Below, in pieces: positions 1-6,504 of a stretch of 12,685 nt of DNA (positions are counted from its first letter, which is position 1; each line of letters starts with the position of its first letter). The position numbers and the translations under genes were made by a program. The notes under the pieces were generated by a model. It saw only the letters and a program-made list of their open reading frames with translations. It did no database searches and was not told where the DNA came from. This DNA is from JALZHR01 sp036389695 (GTDB lineage: Bacteria; Acidobacteriota; Blastocatellia; Pyrinomonadales; Pyrinomonadaceae). The stretch spans positions 1 through 12,685 of the forward strand of contig DASVWG010000236.1 in the NCBI GenBank assembly GCA_036389695.1, written 5' to 3'.

Positions 1-336
1 GAAATTGTAACGCTAAATGCCGAACAGCGTATTTGTGTGGAAAAAGCGATACGCGAAACTTGCACGATTCGCCGGTGGATTTTACAAGCAATAAATGTGC
101 GGACAAATCACATTCACACGGTTGTTTCGATTGGGATAAACAAACCGGAAAGCGCGCTTAATGCCTTTAAAGCAAATGCCACGCGAAAAATGCGGGAAAA
201 CCAATGTTGGCAGAATGAGAGAAGTCCGTGGGCTGATAAAGGTAGTAAAAGATATTTATGGAATGAACGCAGTATTGAGTTGGCGATTGATTATGTGATT
301 AACGGGCAAGGGGGCGACCTGCCGGATTTTGATTAG
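1..336 (+). CDS. REP-associated tyrosine (Y1/IS200-like) transposase, C-terminal part
   Basis: The reading frame is open from base 1, so the gene begins outside the window; 111 residues are visible up to a TAG stop. The segment NVRTNHIHTVV carries an HxH metal-binding pair (visible residues 37 and 39), typical of HUH single-strand transposases of the Y1/IS200 superfamily. A tyrosine in AIDYVINGQG (visible residue 98), on the expected C-terminal helix, is the likely nucleophile that attaches to DNA. The short total length and the solitary setting, with no tnpB, fit the RAYT subgroup, which acts on REP hairpins. A REP-like hairpin begins 15 bp after the stop, as expected for RAYT genes. The N-terminal third and any 5' REP are out of view, so activity cannot be judged. 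A GTG at 37 could be read as a start, but the homology-like frame continues upstream of it. Confidence 0.8.
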   Translation, partial: EIVTLNAEQRICVEKAIRETCTIRRWILQAINVRTNHIHTVVSIGINKPESALNAFKANATRKMRENQCWQNERSPWADKGSKRYLWNERSIELAIDYVINGQGGDLPDFD

Positions 337-350
337 AGTTTATATAGTTA

Positions 351-379
351 AACCGCCCGCTACCGCAGGCGGTTCTGAC
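351..379 (+). repeat. REP hairpin, copy 1 (next to the transposase)
   Basis: The core 351-374 folds as arms AACCGCCCGC and GCAGGCGGTT around loop TACC, with one C/A mismatch, followed by the tail CTGAC. The same unit recurs at 9773-9801 (inverted) and 9898-9926. It lies 15 bp after the RAYT stop and overlaps the 3' end of ruvX: the ruvX stop TAG (minus strand, 362-360) and its last five to six residues come from this repeat. Confidence 0.85.
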
Positions 380-833
380 TTCTGGCGAGAAAATCGTTCA
401 GGATAAACGCCGCCGCGTTGCTGTCGATTTGTTTGCGGATTTGGCGGTCATTTAAGCCTTGTTCGCGCAGGAATCTTTCTGCCGACATCGAGGTCAGACG
501 CTCGTCCTGAAAGTAAACCGGAATCGAGAGCGAGAGCGAGAAATTGCGGTGCAGGCGGCGGGCTTCCATGCTCATTTCGCTTTCGCTGCCGTCGAAATTG
601 TACGGCAAACCTAAAACCAGTGCGACCGCATCAAACTCCTCGATAAAAGCAGAGATTTTCCGAAGAAGCTCTTTCCAACTGCCGCGCGGTATGACACAGA
701 CGGGACGGACGGCGATTTGCATTTCATCGCAGACGGCGATGCCGACGCGTTTGGTGCCTAAATCGAGGGCGAGAATGCGCCCGTGAGAAATCTCGGAAAA
801 GTCCGGCTGATTAATAGTTTCTTCTTCTTGCAC
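360..833 (-). CDS. ruvX: YqgF/RuvX family putative Holliday-junction resolvase / pre-16S rRNA nuclease
   Basis: The 157-residue protein has the RNase H-fold pattern of YqgF: DLGTKRVGIAV with the first catalytic Asp at 24, VLGLP at 73-77, DERLTS at 110-115, and a third acidic residue in DSNAAA at 137. The family processes the 5' end of 16S rRNA and has been linked to recombination and transcription. Family members are usually about 140 residues; the extra ~18 N-terminal residues precede the first strand. The start is GTG at 833-831, with an in-frame stop shortly upstream and no clear ribosome-binding site. The C terminus SQNRLR is unlike the family and is encoded by the REP hairpin at 351-379, so the original stop was probably overrun. 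The gene is convergent with the transposase and divergent from the gene at 936. Confidence 0.93.
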   Translation of the reverse strand: MQEEETINQPDFSEISHGRILALDLGTKRVGIAVCDEMQIAVRPVCVIPRGSWKELLRKISAFIEEFDAVALVLGLPYNFDGSESEMSMEARRLHRNFSLSLSIPVYFQDERLTSMSAERFLREQGLNDRQIRKQIDSNAAAFILNDFLARSQNRLR

Positions 834-840
834 GTAAATA

Positions 841-924
841 ATTGATAATTGTCAACGGATAATGGATAATTGCGTCAACATAATTGATATTATCAGTTAT
901 CGAGTATCAATTATCCACATAATA
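841..924. repeat. 7-bp-period inverted array A (divergent spacer)
   Basis: Twelve consecutive 7-mers are in register. The left arm uses units such as ATTGATA, ATTGTCA, ACGGATA and ATGGATA (841-889); the right arm uses TTATCAG, TTATCGA, GTATCAA and TTATCCA (890-917), the inverse pattern. The array occupies nearly all the space between the divergent ruvX and S41-like genes, so promoters for both must lie in or next to it. An exact TTGACA occurs on the minus strand (854-849) but no convincing -10 box follows at normal spacing. Confidence 0.8.
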
Positions 925-930
925 GTGAGG
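925..930 (+). promoter_or_regulatory. Ribosome-binding site for the S41-like gene
   Basis: GTGAGG ends 5 nt before ATG 936. This spacing supports ATG 936 rather than the in-frame TTG at 933, which would be only 2 nt from the site. Confidence 0.6.
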
Positions 931-935
931 TTTTG

Positions 936-2252
936 ATGTCTTTTCGCACTAAATTATTATTTGTTCTTTTTTCCGCCGTTCTCGGCATATACGCAATCAG
1001 CAACGGTTTATATAACGGTTTCGACTCGATTCGCAACTTCTTTTCCGCGCAGGCGCAGCAGCCGGTCAACGATGCCGGAGCGCAGATGCGCATTTTTGAA
1101 AGCGTTCTTCAGCACATTCAAAACGATTATGTCGATGAGCCGAATCTGGAAAAAGTTCGCGCCGGAGCGCTGCGCGGTTTGGCTTACGGGCTCGACCCGT
1201 ATTCGTCTTATCTGACGGCGGAACAGGTCAAGGATTATCAGGCGAAGAAAACGACCAGTCAGGTCGGCATCGGCGCCGAGTTTTCGCAGGTTTCGGGTTA
1301 TCTCTACGTGATTTCGGTGACGAAAGGCTCGCCCGCCGAAAAAGCCGGTTTGAAATCGGGCGACGTGATTGAATACATCGAAAACAAAGCGACGCGCGAC
1401 GTTTCGCTTTACGACGCGCGCCAGCTTCTTCTGGGCGAAGCCGGTTCGAAGGTCAACGTTCGCGTGCTGCGCGCGGGCATCAAGCCGCAGACTTTGACGG
1501 TCGTGCGCGGAACGTTTAAAGTTCCCGAAGCCGAAGGAAGAGTCGAAGCGGGCAAAATCGGCGTCATAAAAATCTACAGCCTCGACGAAGGCGAAACGGC
1601 GGACATCCGCAACCAGGTGCAGAATCTCCAGAAACAGGGCGTGCAGAAAATCGTTCTCGATTTGCGCGGGCTGGCGACGGGCAAGATTGAAGAAGCCGTC
1701 GGAGTCGCCAATCTTTTCATCAAAGACGGCAATCTGGCGCAAATCATCGGGCGCGAAAATAAAGTCACGAAAACCTTCAGTGCCGACCCGAAAAACTTTT
1801 TGTTTGACGGCAAGGTCGTCGCTTTGATTGATTTGGGAACTTCCGGCGTCGGCGAAGTGGTCGCTTCGGCGATTCTCGAACGCCAGCGCGGCGACGTCGT
1901 CGGCGAGCGCAGCTTCGGCGCGGGAACCGAGCAGCAGTTGATTCCTTTGCGCGGCGGCGACGGATTTCTTCTCACGGTCGCGAAATGGGCTTCGGCAAGC
2001 GGAAAAACTTTTCTGGCTGACGAGCGCGCCAATTCCGGCGTCAAACCTTCGGTCGAAGTCAAACGTCCGGACATTCCCGAGCCGCTCGACCCGGAAGAAT
2101 TAGCCGACCAGGAAGACGAGCAGAATGCCAACCCGCAGGCGCAGCCTTCGCCGCAAGCGCCGCCGAAACCGGTTCAGCAGGAAGACGTCCAGTTGAAAAA
2201 AGCTCTGGAACTTTTGCAGGATAAGGTTGCAACTCAGAGCGCAACGGAGTAA
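936..2252 (+). CDS. CtpA-like S41 peptidase homologue lacking catalytic Ser and Lys (likely pseudoprotease)
   Basis: The 438-residue protein begins with a membrane anchor or signal segment (about 7-23), then has the S41 N-terminal helical region with GLDPYSSYL (85-93), a PDZ domain (about 108-190) and the S41 core (about 205-375). In active C-terminal processing proteases the nucleophile is the middle Ser of SASASE and the Lys lies 25 residues later in TFGKG. Here the aligned motifs are TSGVGE (302-307) and SFGAG (326-330), putting Gly at 304 and Ala at 329, again 25 apart. The usual NPGG turn is also degenerate (RGLATGK, 244-250). The fold looks intact, with VVGERSFG and a GVKP motif retained. 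The tail is Pro/Gln-rich (about 393-415) with a final helix. I infer a non-catalytic, envelope-located binding or regulatory protein. It is followed by a terminator and appears monocistronic. Confidence 0.88.
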   Translation: MSFRTKLLFVLFSAVLGIYAISNGLYNGFDSIRNFFSAQAQQPVNDAGAQMRIFESVLQHIQNDYVDEPNLEKVRAGALRGLAYGLDPYSSYLTAEQVKDYQAKKTTSQVGIGAEFSQVSGYLYVISVTKGSPAEKAGLKSGDVIEYIENKATRDVSLYDARQLLLGEAGSKVNVRVLRAGIKPQTLTVVRGTFKVPEAEGRVEAGKIGVIKIYSLDEGETADIRNQVQNLQKQGVQKIVLDLRGLATGKIEEAVGVANLFIKDGNLAQIIGRENKVTKTFSADPKNFLFDGKVVALIDLGTSGVGEVVASAILERQRGDVVGERSFGAGTEQQLIPLRGGDGFLLTVAKWASASGKTFLADERANSGVKPSVEVKRPDIPEPLDPEELADQEDEQNANPQAQPSPQAPPKPVQQEDVQLKKALELLQDKVATQSATE

Positions 2253-2279
2253 AATATCAATTTAGTGGAAGACGGAAAG

Positions 2280-2311
2280 GTCGGGACTCACCCTTGAGGC
2301 TCGGCTTTTTT
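2280..2311 (+). terminator. Probable Rho-independent terminator after the S41-like gene
   Basis: A 10-bp imperfect stem (GTCGGGACTC with GAGGCTCGGC, two G-U pairs and one mismatch, 6-nt loop) is followed directly by six T residues. It lies 27 bp after the stop codon. Confidence 0.65.
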
Positions 2312-2383
2312 GTTTTCCGCGACAAATTTACGAACAAAAAAACGTTTGTTCATTTGCCGTAAGATTGTTAGAATCATTTTCCA

Positions 2384-2842
2384 ATGACAACGGACACCAA
2401 ATTCAGAGTGCGCGTGCTTGAAGAACGTGACCTTCAGGAGTGGCTCAGGCTGCGCAAGCTTCTGTGGGACGGCGTGAGCGAAGCGGAGCATCGCGAGGAA
2501 ATGCTCGATATTTTTGACCATACCGAAACGCAGCTTGTTTTAGTCAGCGAAACCGAGAAGGGAAATCTGGTCGGTTTTCTCGAAGCGAGCATTCGCCCGT
2601 TTGTCGAAGACTGCGTGACCGACCACGTCGGTTATCTGGAAGGCTGGTTTGTCGAGCCGGAATACAGGCAGCACGGCGTCGGGCGCGAGCTGGTGCGCAA
2701 CGCCGAAAAATGGGCGCGCGGCAAAGGCTGCGTCGAGATGGCATCGGATTCGGAAATCGGCAATGATTTAAGCGTGAAAGCCCATTCAAAATTAGGTTAT
2801 ACTGAAACTTCACGATTGATACACTGGCGGAAAGAGTTATGA
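2384..2842 (+). CDS. Aminoglycoside 6'-N-acetyltransferase-like GNAT protein (AAC(6')-I type)
   Basis: The 152-residue protein matches the AAC(6')-Iy/Iaa style along its length: LRKLLW (23-28), EASIRPF (67-73), YLEGWFVEP (84-92), the acetyl-CoA loop YRQHGVGREL (94-103), then GCVEMASD (115-122) and KLGYTET (136-142). Members acetylate the 6'-amino group of aminoglycosides using acetyl-CoA, although many chromosomal relatives have unknown natural substrates. The full family length is present and nothing is truncated. The start at 2384 has no clear ribosome-binding site; a TAGAAT at 2369-2374 lies so close that a nearly leaderless transcript is possible, but the -35 match is poor. Its stop overlaps the start of the next gene by 4 nt (ATGA), implying coupled translation. 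Resistance in the host is not shown by sequence alone. Confidence 0.85.
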   Translation: MTTDTKFRVRVLEERDLQEWLRLRKLLWDGVSEAEHREEMLDIFDHTETQLVLVSETEKGNLVGFLEASIRPFVEDCVTDHVGYLEGWFVEPEYRQHGVGRELVRNAEKWARGKGCVEMASDSEIGNDLSVKAHSKLGYTETSRLIHWRKEL

Positions 2843-3960
2843 AATTTATAAAGGCAAAAGGTAAAAGGCAAAAGGCAAAACTAAGAAATCGGTTTTCTTC
2901 AATTTTACCTTTTACCTTTTACCTTTTGCCTTTTCTTACTCTGCGTCTCTGCGTTTCTGCGGTAATAATTTTTCTTTGCCTGTTTGCGGTTAAAGCGCAA
3001 TCGACGAATCAGGATTTTCCGACGCCGATTACCGGCACGGAAATCAGCGGAAAAATTCCGGCGCGCGATGTCGGCGATGCGCGTTTGACGAATTATTTTT
3101 ACGCTTTCAGCGCAGCGCAGGGCGACGTTTTTATTAACGTTACGGCGACGAATTTAAACGGCGACATCGACGTTTTCACTGTCGGAAGCCTCAGACCGCT
3201 CACGAAAATCAGTCTCTACGCGGGCGACAGCGCGACCGAAACCGGGCGCGTGATTTATCTCAGAAAACCGGAAAAATTAATTTTGAGAGTTGAAGGACGC
3301 ACGCCGAACGACAATCCGGCGACGTTTCGCATCAAATTCGCGGGCAGTTTCGTTCCGCTCGAAGCGACGGTCGGCAGCGAAGAGCCGAAGCTTCCCGAAA
3401 TCAAACCGGATGAAAACAACAATATCCGCGTAAATTCCGTCGGCACGATTATCGAAATCAAGCCGAAACCGACGCCGTCACCGAAAGAAACGACGGCGAA
3501 AGTTGAAAGGGCAGCTAAACCCGAAAACGAAATTAAGGAAGAAGAAAAGAAGGAAACCGAAGAAACCAAAGAAGAAGAAAAATCGGCAAAAGTCATCGTC
3601 ACCGACGAAACGCCGAAAGCGACTGAAGAAGCTCCCATCAAAAAGACGCCGCCGCGCCGCCGAACTCCGCCCGCTTCCCGCGCGTCGAGAACAAAAACTC
3701 CGGCTGACGTCGCCAAAACTCCGCCGAAAACCACCGCTCCGAAAACGACTAAAACCGAGCCGCCGAAAGAGCCTGCGCCGAATCCGCTCGCCGGCGTCCG
3801 CTTAATTGTTGCGTTTAAAGACGGCACGACGCTCGAACGCCCGATGAGCGAAGTCTCGCGCGTCAACGTCGATAATAAAGGAATGCTGACCATCGTCCTG
3901 AAAGACGGAAAAATCGAGCGTCATTCGATTCTCGACGTCGCCAAAATGACGATTGAATGA
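2839..3960 (+). CDS. Secreted protein of unknown function with Lys/Pro-rich linker and repeat-derived signal peptide
   Basis: The 373-residue protein starts in a 4-nt overlap with the acetyltransferase, with GGAAAGAG just upstream. Residues 1-53 form a signal peptide: a basic start (K5-K14), a hydrophobic stretch (about 19-50) and a probable signal peptidase I site after VKA (53). Residues about 60-172 form a beta-rich domain resembling pre-peptidase C-terminal (PPC-like) domains, with ATNLNGDIDVF and LILRVEGR. Residues about 185-315 are low complexity, rich in Lys, Glu, Pro and Thr. Residues 318-373 are a small beta domain (VRLIVAFKDGT, LTIVLKDGKIER). Most of the signal peptide is encoded by a 7-bp inverted array (2851-2932) and an 8-bp repeat (2939-2962). 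I do not recognise a family for the whole protein; envelope or extracellular location is the only firm inference. Confidence 0.8.
   Translation: MKFIKAKGKRQKAKLRNRFSSILPFTFYLLPFLTLRLCVSAVIIFLCLFAVKAQSTNQDFPTPITGTEISGKIPARDVGDARLTNYFYAFSAAQGDVFINVTATNLNGDIDVFTVGSLRPLTKISLYAGDSATETGRVIYLRKPEKLILRVEGRTPNDNPATFRIKFAGSFVPLEATVGSEEPKLPEIKPDENNNIRVNSVGTIIEIKPKPTPSPKETTAKVERAAKPENEIKEEEKKETEETKEEEKSAKVIVTDETPKATEEAPIKKTPPRRRTPPASRASRTKTPADVAKTPPKTTAPKTTKTEPPKEPAPNPLAGVRLIVAFKDGTTLERPMSEVSRVNVDNKGMLTIVLKDGKIERHSILDVAKMTIE
2851..2932. repeat. 7-bp-period inverted array inside a coding region
   Basis: Four AAGG(C/T)AA units (2851-2878) face four TTACCTT/TTGCCTT units (2905-2932) across a 26-bp spacer. 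The two 28-nt arms differ at only two paired positions, both allowing G-U in RNA. The array lies 12 nt after the start codon of the secreted protein and encodes its basic n-region (residues 5-14) and part of the hydrophobic core (23-32). Confidence 0.9.
2939..2962 (+). repeat. 8-bp tandem repeat in the signal-peptide region
   Basis: Three units, CTCTGCGT, CTCTGCGT and TTCTGCGG, follow the 7-bp array almost directly and encode TLRLCVSA in the same signal peptide. Confidence 0.7.
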
Positions 3961-3963
3961 TTT

Positions 3964-4095
3964 AAACGATGAATGATGAACGCGGAACGATGAACGGAAG
4001 GAAGTTTTGAGTTTTGAGTTTTAAGTTAAGCGAGAAGCATTAATTCAAATTCAAAATTTAGTTCATCGTTCCGCGTTCCGCGTTCATCGTTTCGT
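3964..4095. repeat. 7-bp-period inverted array B (convergent spacer)
   Basis: The outer left arm (3964-3998) has GAATGAT, GAACGCG, GAACGAT and GAACGGA; the outer right arm (4061-4088) has GTTCATC, GTTCCGC, GTTCCGC and GTTCATC. A second, inner left arm (4004-4031) has GTTTTGA twice and GTTTTAA, with a looser partner near 4042-4060. The array fills the entire space between the convergent secreted-protein and TPR genes and could act as a two-way RNA hairpin. No separate T-tract terminator was found here. Confidence 0.85.
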
Positions 4096-4779
4096 TTAAC
4101 TTTTCCTGCTGATTTCCTGTTTGAGTTTCGGAATAATCGGATTTTGCGGATTTATCTTTTCCAGTTTCGACAGCGTTTCCTGCAAATTCTGCATATCGCC
4201 TTTTTCGACGTAAACCGCGCATAAATTCTGCAAGGTCGGCTCGTGGTTCGGATTTTTTTCCAGCGAAGTTTTATATTCTTTTATCGCGCGGTCGAAATCT
4301 TTCGGCTCGCGCAGGAAAAACGTCGTGCCGAAATCCGTGCGGACATCGACGTCGTCGGGCTTGATTCGTAAAGCCTGCTCATACCATTTTTCCGCCTCGA
4401 CGTATTTTTTCAAGCCGTAATTCGAATTGCCCAGGCGAACCAGCGTCTGGTAATGGTCGGGCAGAATTTCGTTGGCTTTTTCGTAATATTTGACGGCTTC
4501 TTCAAAGCGGTCAATCTGGTAATACATATTCGCCGCCGCATACTGCGCCTCGAAATTATCCGGCTCGTTTTTCGCGCGCTCAATCGCTTCGGTCACCTGC
4601 GCAGTCGCGCCGCCGTTTTGACTGGTCAAAGGCGCTTGATTTCCCGCCGGAAGATTCGGCATCGAAGCCGTCTGCGTCTGCATCATCGCATTGCGGTTAA
4701 GACTGTTCGCCAGAAAAAAACCGCCGCCGAAACCGGCGAGAAGCCCGATTATCGTAAATAAAATAACTTGCTTGTTCAT
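4096..4779 (-). CDS. Membrane-anchored TPR protein, possible cytochrome c maturation accessory factor
   Basis: The 227-residue protein has an N-terminal membrane segment (about 5-25, Gly-rich), a Pro/Gln-rich linker (30-60) and about four tetratricopeptide repeats (roughly 75-108, 109-142, 143-178 and 179-212; for example AAANMYYQIDRFEEAVKYY and RLGNSNYGLKKYVEAEKWY). TPR domains bind peptides or other proteins. It is the third gene in line after resB and resC on the same strand, separated from resC by array C. In other maturation systems a membrane-anchored TPR protein (CcmI/CycH) delivers apocytochrome c to the heme ligation machine; that role here is inferred from position only. ATG 4779 precedes the hydrophobic segment by four residues and is the natural start. 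General TPR scaffolding is the alternative. Confidence 0.85.
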   Translation of the reverse strand: MNKQVILFTIIGLLAGFGGGFFLANSLNRNAMMQTQTASMPNLPAGNQAPLTSQNGGATAQVTEAIERAKNEPDNFEAQYAAANMYYQIDRFEEAVKYYEKANEILPDHYQTLVRLGNSNYGLKKYVEAEKWYEQALRIKPDDVDVRTDFGTTFFLREPKDFDRAIKEYKTSLEKNPNHEPTLQNLCAVYVEKGDMQNLQETLSKLEKINPQNPIIPKLKQEISRKS

Positions 4780-4785
4780 ATAAAA

Positions 4786-4862
4786 GCTATCAGCGGTCAG
4801 CTATCAGCCGTCAGCAGTCAGAAAAAAGCTGACCGCTGATAATTGACCGCTGACCGCTATTT
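4786..4862. repeat. 7-bp-period inverted array C (between resC and TPR gene)
   Basis: The left arm has CAGCGGT, CAGCTAT, CAGCCGT and CAGCAGT (4791-4818). Six A residues (4822-4827) separate it from the right arm GCTGACC, GCTGATA, ATTGACC and GCTGACC (4828-4855). The arms pair to give a hairpin of about 30 bp with a very short loop. It fills the whole resC-TPR intergenic gap, inside what is presumably one transcript. Confidence 0.88.
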
Positions 4863-6458
4863 CTACGCGTAAGAGTGCAAGCCCGGAAGCAGGTAGCTGA
4901 CGCCCAGATATGTGAAAATCACGAATAAAAAGCCGATGATGGCGAAATATGCCGAGCTTCTGCCCGTCCAGCCGCGCGAGATGCGCGTGTGCAGAAACGC
5001 CGCGTAGGTCAGCCACGCAATCAGCGCGCCGGTTTCTTTCGAGTCGAAGCCCCACGGTCTGCCCCACGATTCGTTTGCCCAAATCGCGCCGGTAATCAGA
5101 AGCATCGCCAGACCGGCAAAAGCGAGACACGCGGTTTTATACATCAAGCCGTCGAGCGAATCTAAAGAAGGCAATCTCTCGCGCAATTTGTCGGTTCGGA
5201 AACTGAAAATAAGCACGAAAAGAAGTCCGGCAAACGCCGTGATAAGTCCGGCGAGCTCGACCGGATTGGCGTTCAGGCTCAGATACATCTGCTGCCCGTT
5301 TTGCGCGAGATATTGTTTTCCGAGTTGTTCGAACTGCGCGGGCGAGATTTGCGAAAACTCCTGAAATGTAAGCCGCTGGCGTTCGGCAATCGCTCTGCCC
5401 GCCGTGATGTATTCTTTCGAATTGCTGCCGATTTGCTGCTGCAAACGGTTATTGACGTCGGTCGCCGATTTAATGCCCGAAACTAAAAACGCAATCGCCA
5501 GAATTTGCGCGACGAGCGAAAGCTTTAATAAAACGTGCCCGATTTTTTTCGCGGCTTCGTTGTTTTTATAAAGATAAAGCAGGAAACTTATAATCATTCC
5601 AAGACATAAAACGCCTGCAATGACGAGACTTAAACCGACATACGGAATTTCCAGGCGAAACGGCGCGCTGGCGGGTTTCGGCGAGCCGGGAATGAAAATT
5701 CCGGCGCGATAGACGAAATCCGTAAAAACCGAAAATTTGCTGATGGTCGCGAAAACGCCGAGCGCGAAAACGCTCGCCCAAATCGCCATCGCCTCGACTT
5801 TCACGTTGTCTTTTAATAAATAAATGACCGCAATCGCAAAACAAACCAGCGTCACGCCGTAGCTTAAAGACGCGACGCCGACGTGAATCGGTCGCCAGTA
5901 AGAATCGAGAATCGGCATCAGATTCGAATGCTCGCCGCCGATAAATCGCGCGAGCGTCAGAATAATCGCCGCCAGCGGCAGCGTAAAAGCGCTTAAAAAC
6001 TGAAAATTTTTGCGATTGGCGAGCAGAAGCGTCGTGATGCCCGCGCCGAAAGCGAAAGCGAGACTTAAATCATACAGGTTCGCAAACGGAATGTAGCGAA
6101 ACATCCACGGCGTTTCCGTGCTTCCGGCGGCGCGAAGCTGCGTGATTTCAAAATCGTAAGCGGCGACCCAGCGCACCAGCCAGCTCGAAAGATTGAAGAA
6201 AACGCCGAGCGCGCCGCTCCAGAGCCCGATGCGCTGCGCCATCTCGGACGGCGCGTAAAGATTCGTCAATTGAAACAGCGCGGCGAGAATGTAAGAGCCG
6301 AGCGCGAGAATCATCAAAGCCGTATCGGAAATAAACCGCGCGCCGATTTCCAGACGCAGAAACAGCATCGCGAACGCGCCGACGATGACAAAAATCGCGG
6401 GCAGATAACCTCTCCACGCGGGAGCGATTTTGGTTTCACTAATTTCGTTGGCAGACAT
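4863..6458 (-). CDS. resC: ResC/CcsA cytochrome c heme-handling membrane protein (System II)
   Basis: The 531-residue polytopic membrane protein carries the CcsA signatures: the first external heme-ligand His in IHVGVASLSYG (192), the tryptophan-rich WWD region from W460 through WGRPWGFDSKE (465-475) and LIAWLTYAAFLH (479-490), and the C-terminal PGLHSY with the second His (528). With ResB it moves heme across the membrane and attaches it to apocytochrome c. Typical CcsA proteins are near 300-400 residues; here there is an extra extracytoplasmic segment (about 330-395, Gln/Ser-rich) between membrane helices. The WxWD core reads WGFD, so the second Trp is Phe. I start at ATG 6458 (MSANEI), preceded by GGA; the longer frame from 6488 would translate repeat array D (MHFAFCIGKI). 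The gene lies 51 bp after resB on the same strand. Confidence 0.93.
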   Translation of the reverse strand: MSANEISETKIAPAWRGYLPAIFVIVGAFAMLFLRLEIGARFISDTALMILALGSYILAALFQLTNLYAPSEMAQRIGLWSGALGVFFNLSSWLVRWVAAYDFEITQLRAAGSTETPWMFRYIPFANLYDLSLAFAFGAGITTLLLANRKNFQFLSAFTLPLAAIILTLARFIGGEHSNLMPILDSYWRPIHVGVASLSYGVTLVCFAIAVIYLLKDNVKVEAMAIWASVFALGVFATISKFSVFTDFVYRAGIFIPGSPKPASAPFRLEIPYVGLSLVIAGVLCLGMIISFLLYLYKNNEAAKKIGHVLLKLSLVAQILAIAFLVSGIKSATDVNNRLQQQIGSNSKEYITAGRAIAERQRLTFQEFSQISPAQFEQLGKQYLAQNGQQMYLSLNANPVELAGLITAFAGLLFVLIFSFRTDKLRERLPSLDSLDGLMYKTACLAFAGLAMLLITGAIWANESWGRPWGFDSKETGALIAWLTYAAFLHTRISRGWTGRSSAYFAIIGFLFVIFTYLGVSYLLPGLHSYA

Positions 6459-6469
6459 AATTTTTCCAA

Positions 6470-6504
6470 TGCAAAATGCAAAGTGCAAAATGCAAAATAT
6501 TCTG
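6470..6504 (-). repeat. 7-bp-period single-arm array D (between resB and resC)
   Basis: TGCAAAA, TGCAAAG, TGCAAAA and TGCAAAA are in perfect register (6470-6497), followed by a divergent TATTCTG. No inverted partner is present, unlike the other arrays. It fills the resB-resC spacer and creates a false upstream start for resC at 6488. Confidence 0.8.

Noticed and set aside
849..854. TTGACA on the minus strand as a ruvX -35 box
   Set aside because: An exact hexamer, but at 16-18 bp spacing the -10 would fall inside the ruvX coding region and does not match; it is explained by array A units.
841..924. Interpretation of the short-period arrays as CRISPR
   Set aside because: The 7-bp units have no unique spacers, arms are inverted, and there are no cas genes.
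1008..1742. 244-residue minus-strand frame opposite the S41-like gene
   Set aside because: Its composition reflects the antisense of a codon-biased gene, and it shows no motif; the plus-strand frame has clear S41/PDZ features.
3255..3893. 212-residue minus-strand frame opposite the secreted protein
   Set aside because: Ser/Gly/Val-rich antisense of the Lys/Pro-rich linker, with no recognisable domain.
6459..6488. Longer resC start giving MHFAFCIGKI
   Set aside because: These residues come from repeat array D; ATG 6458 has a GGA-containing leader and starts a normal ResC N-terminus.
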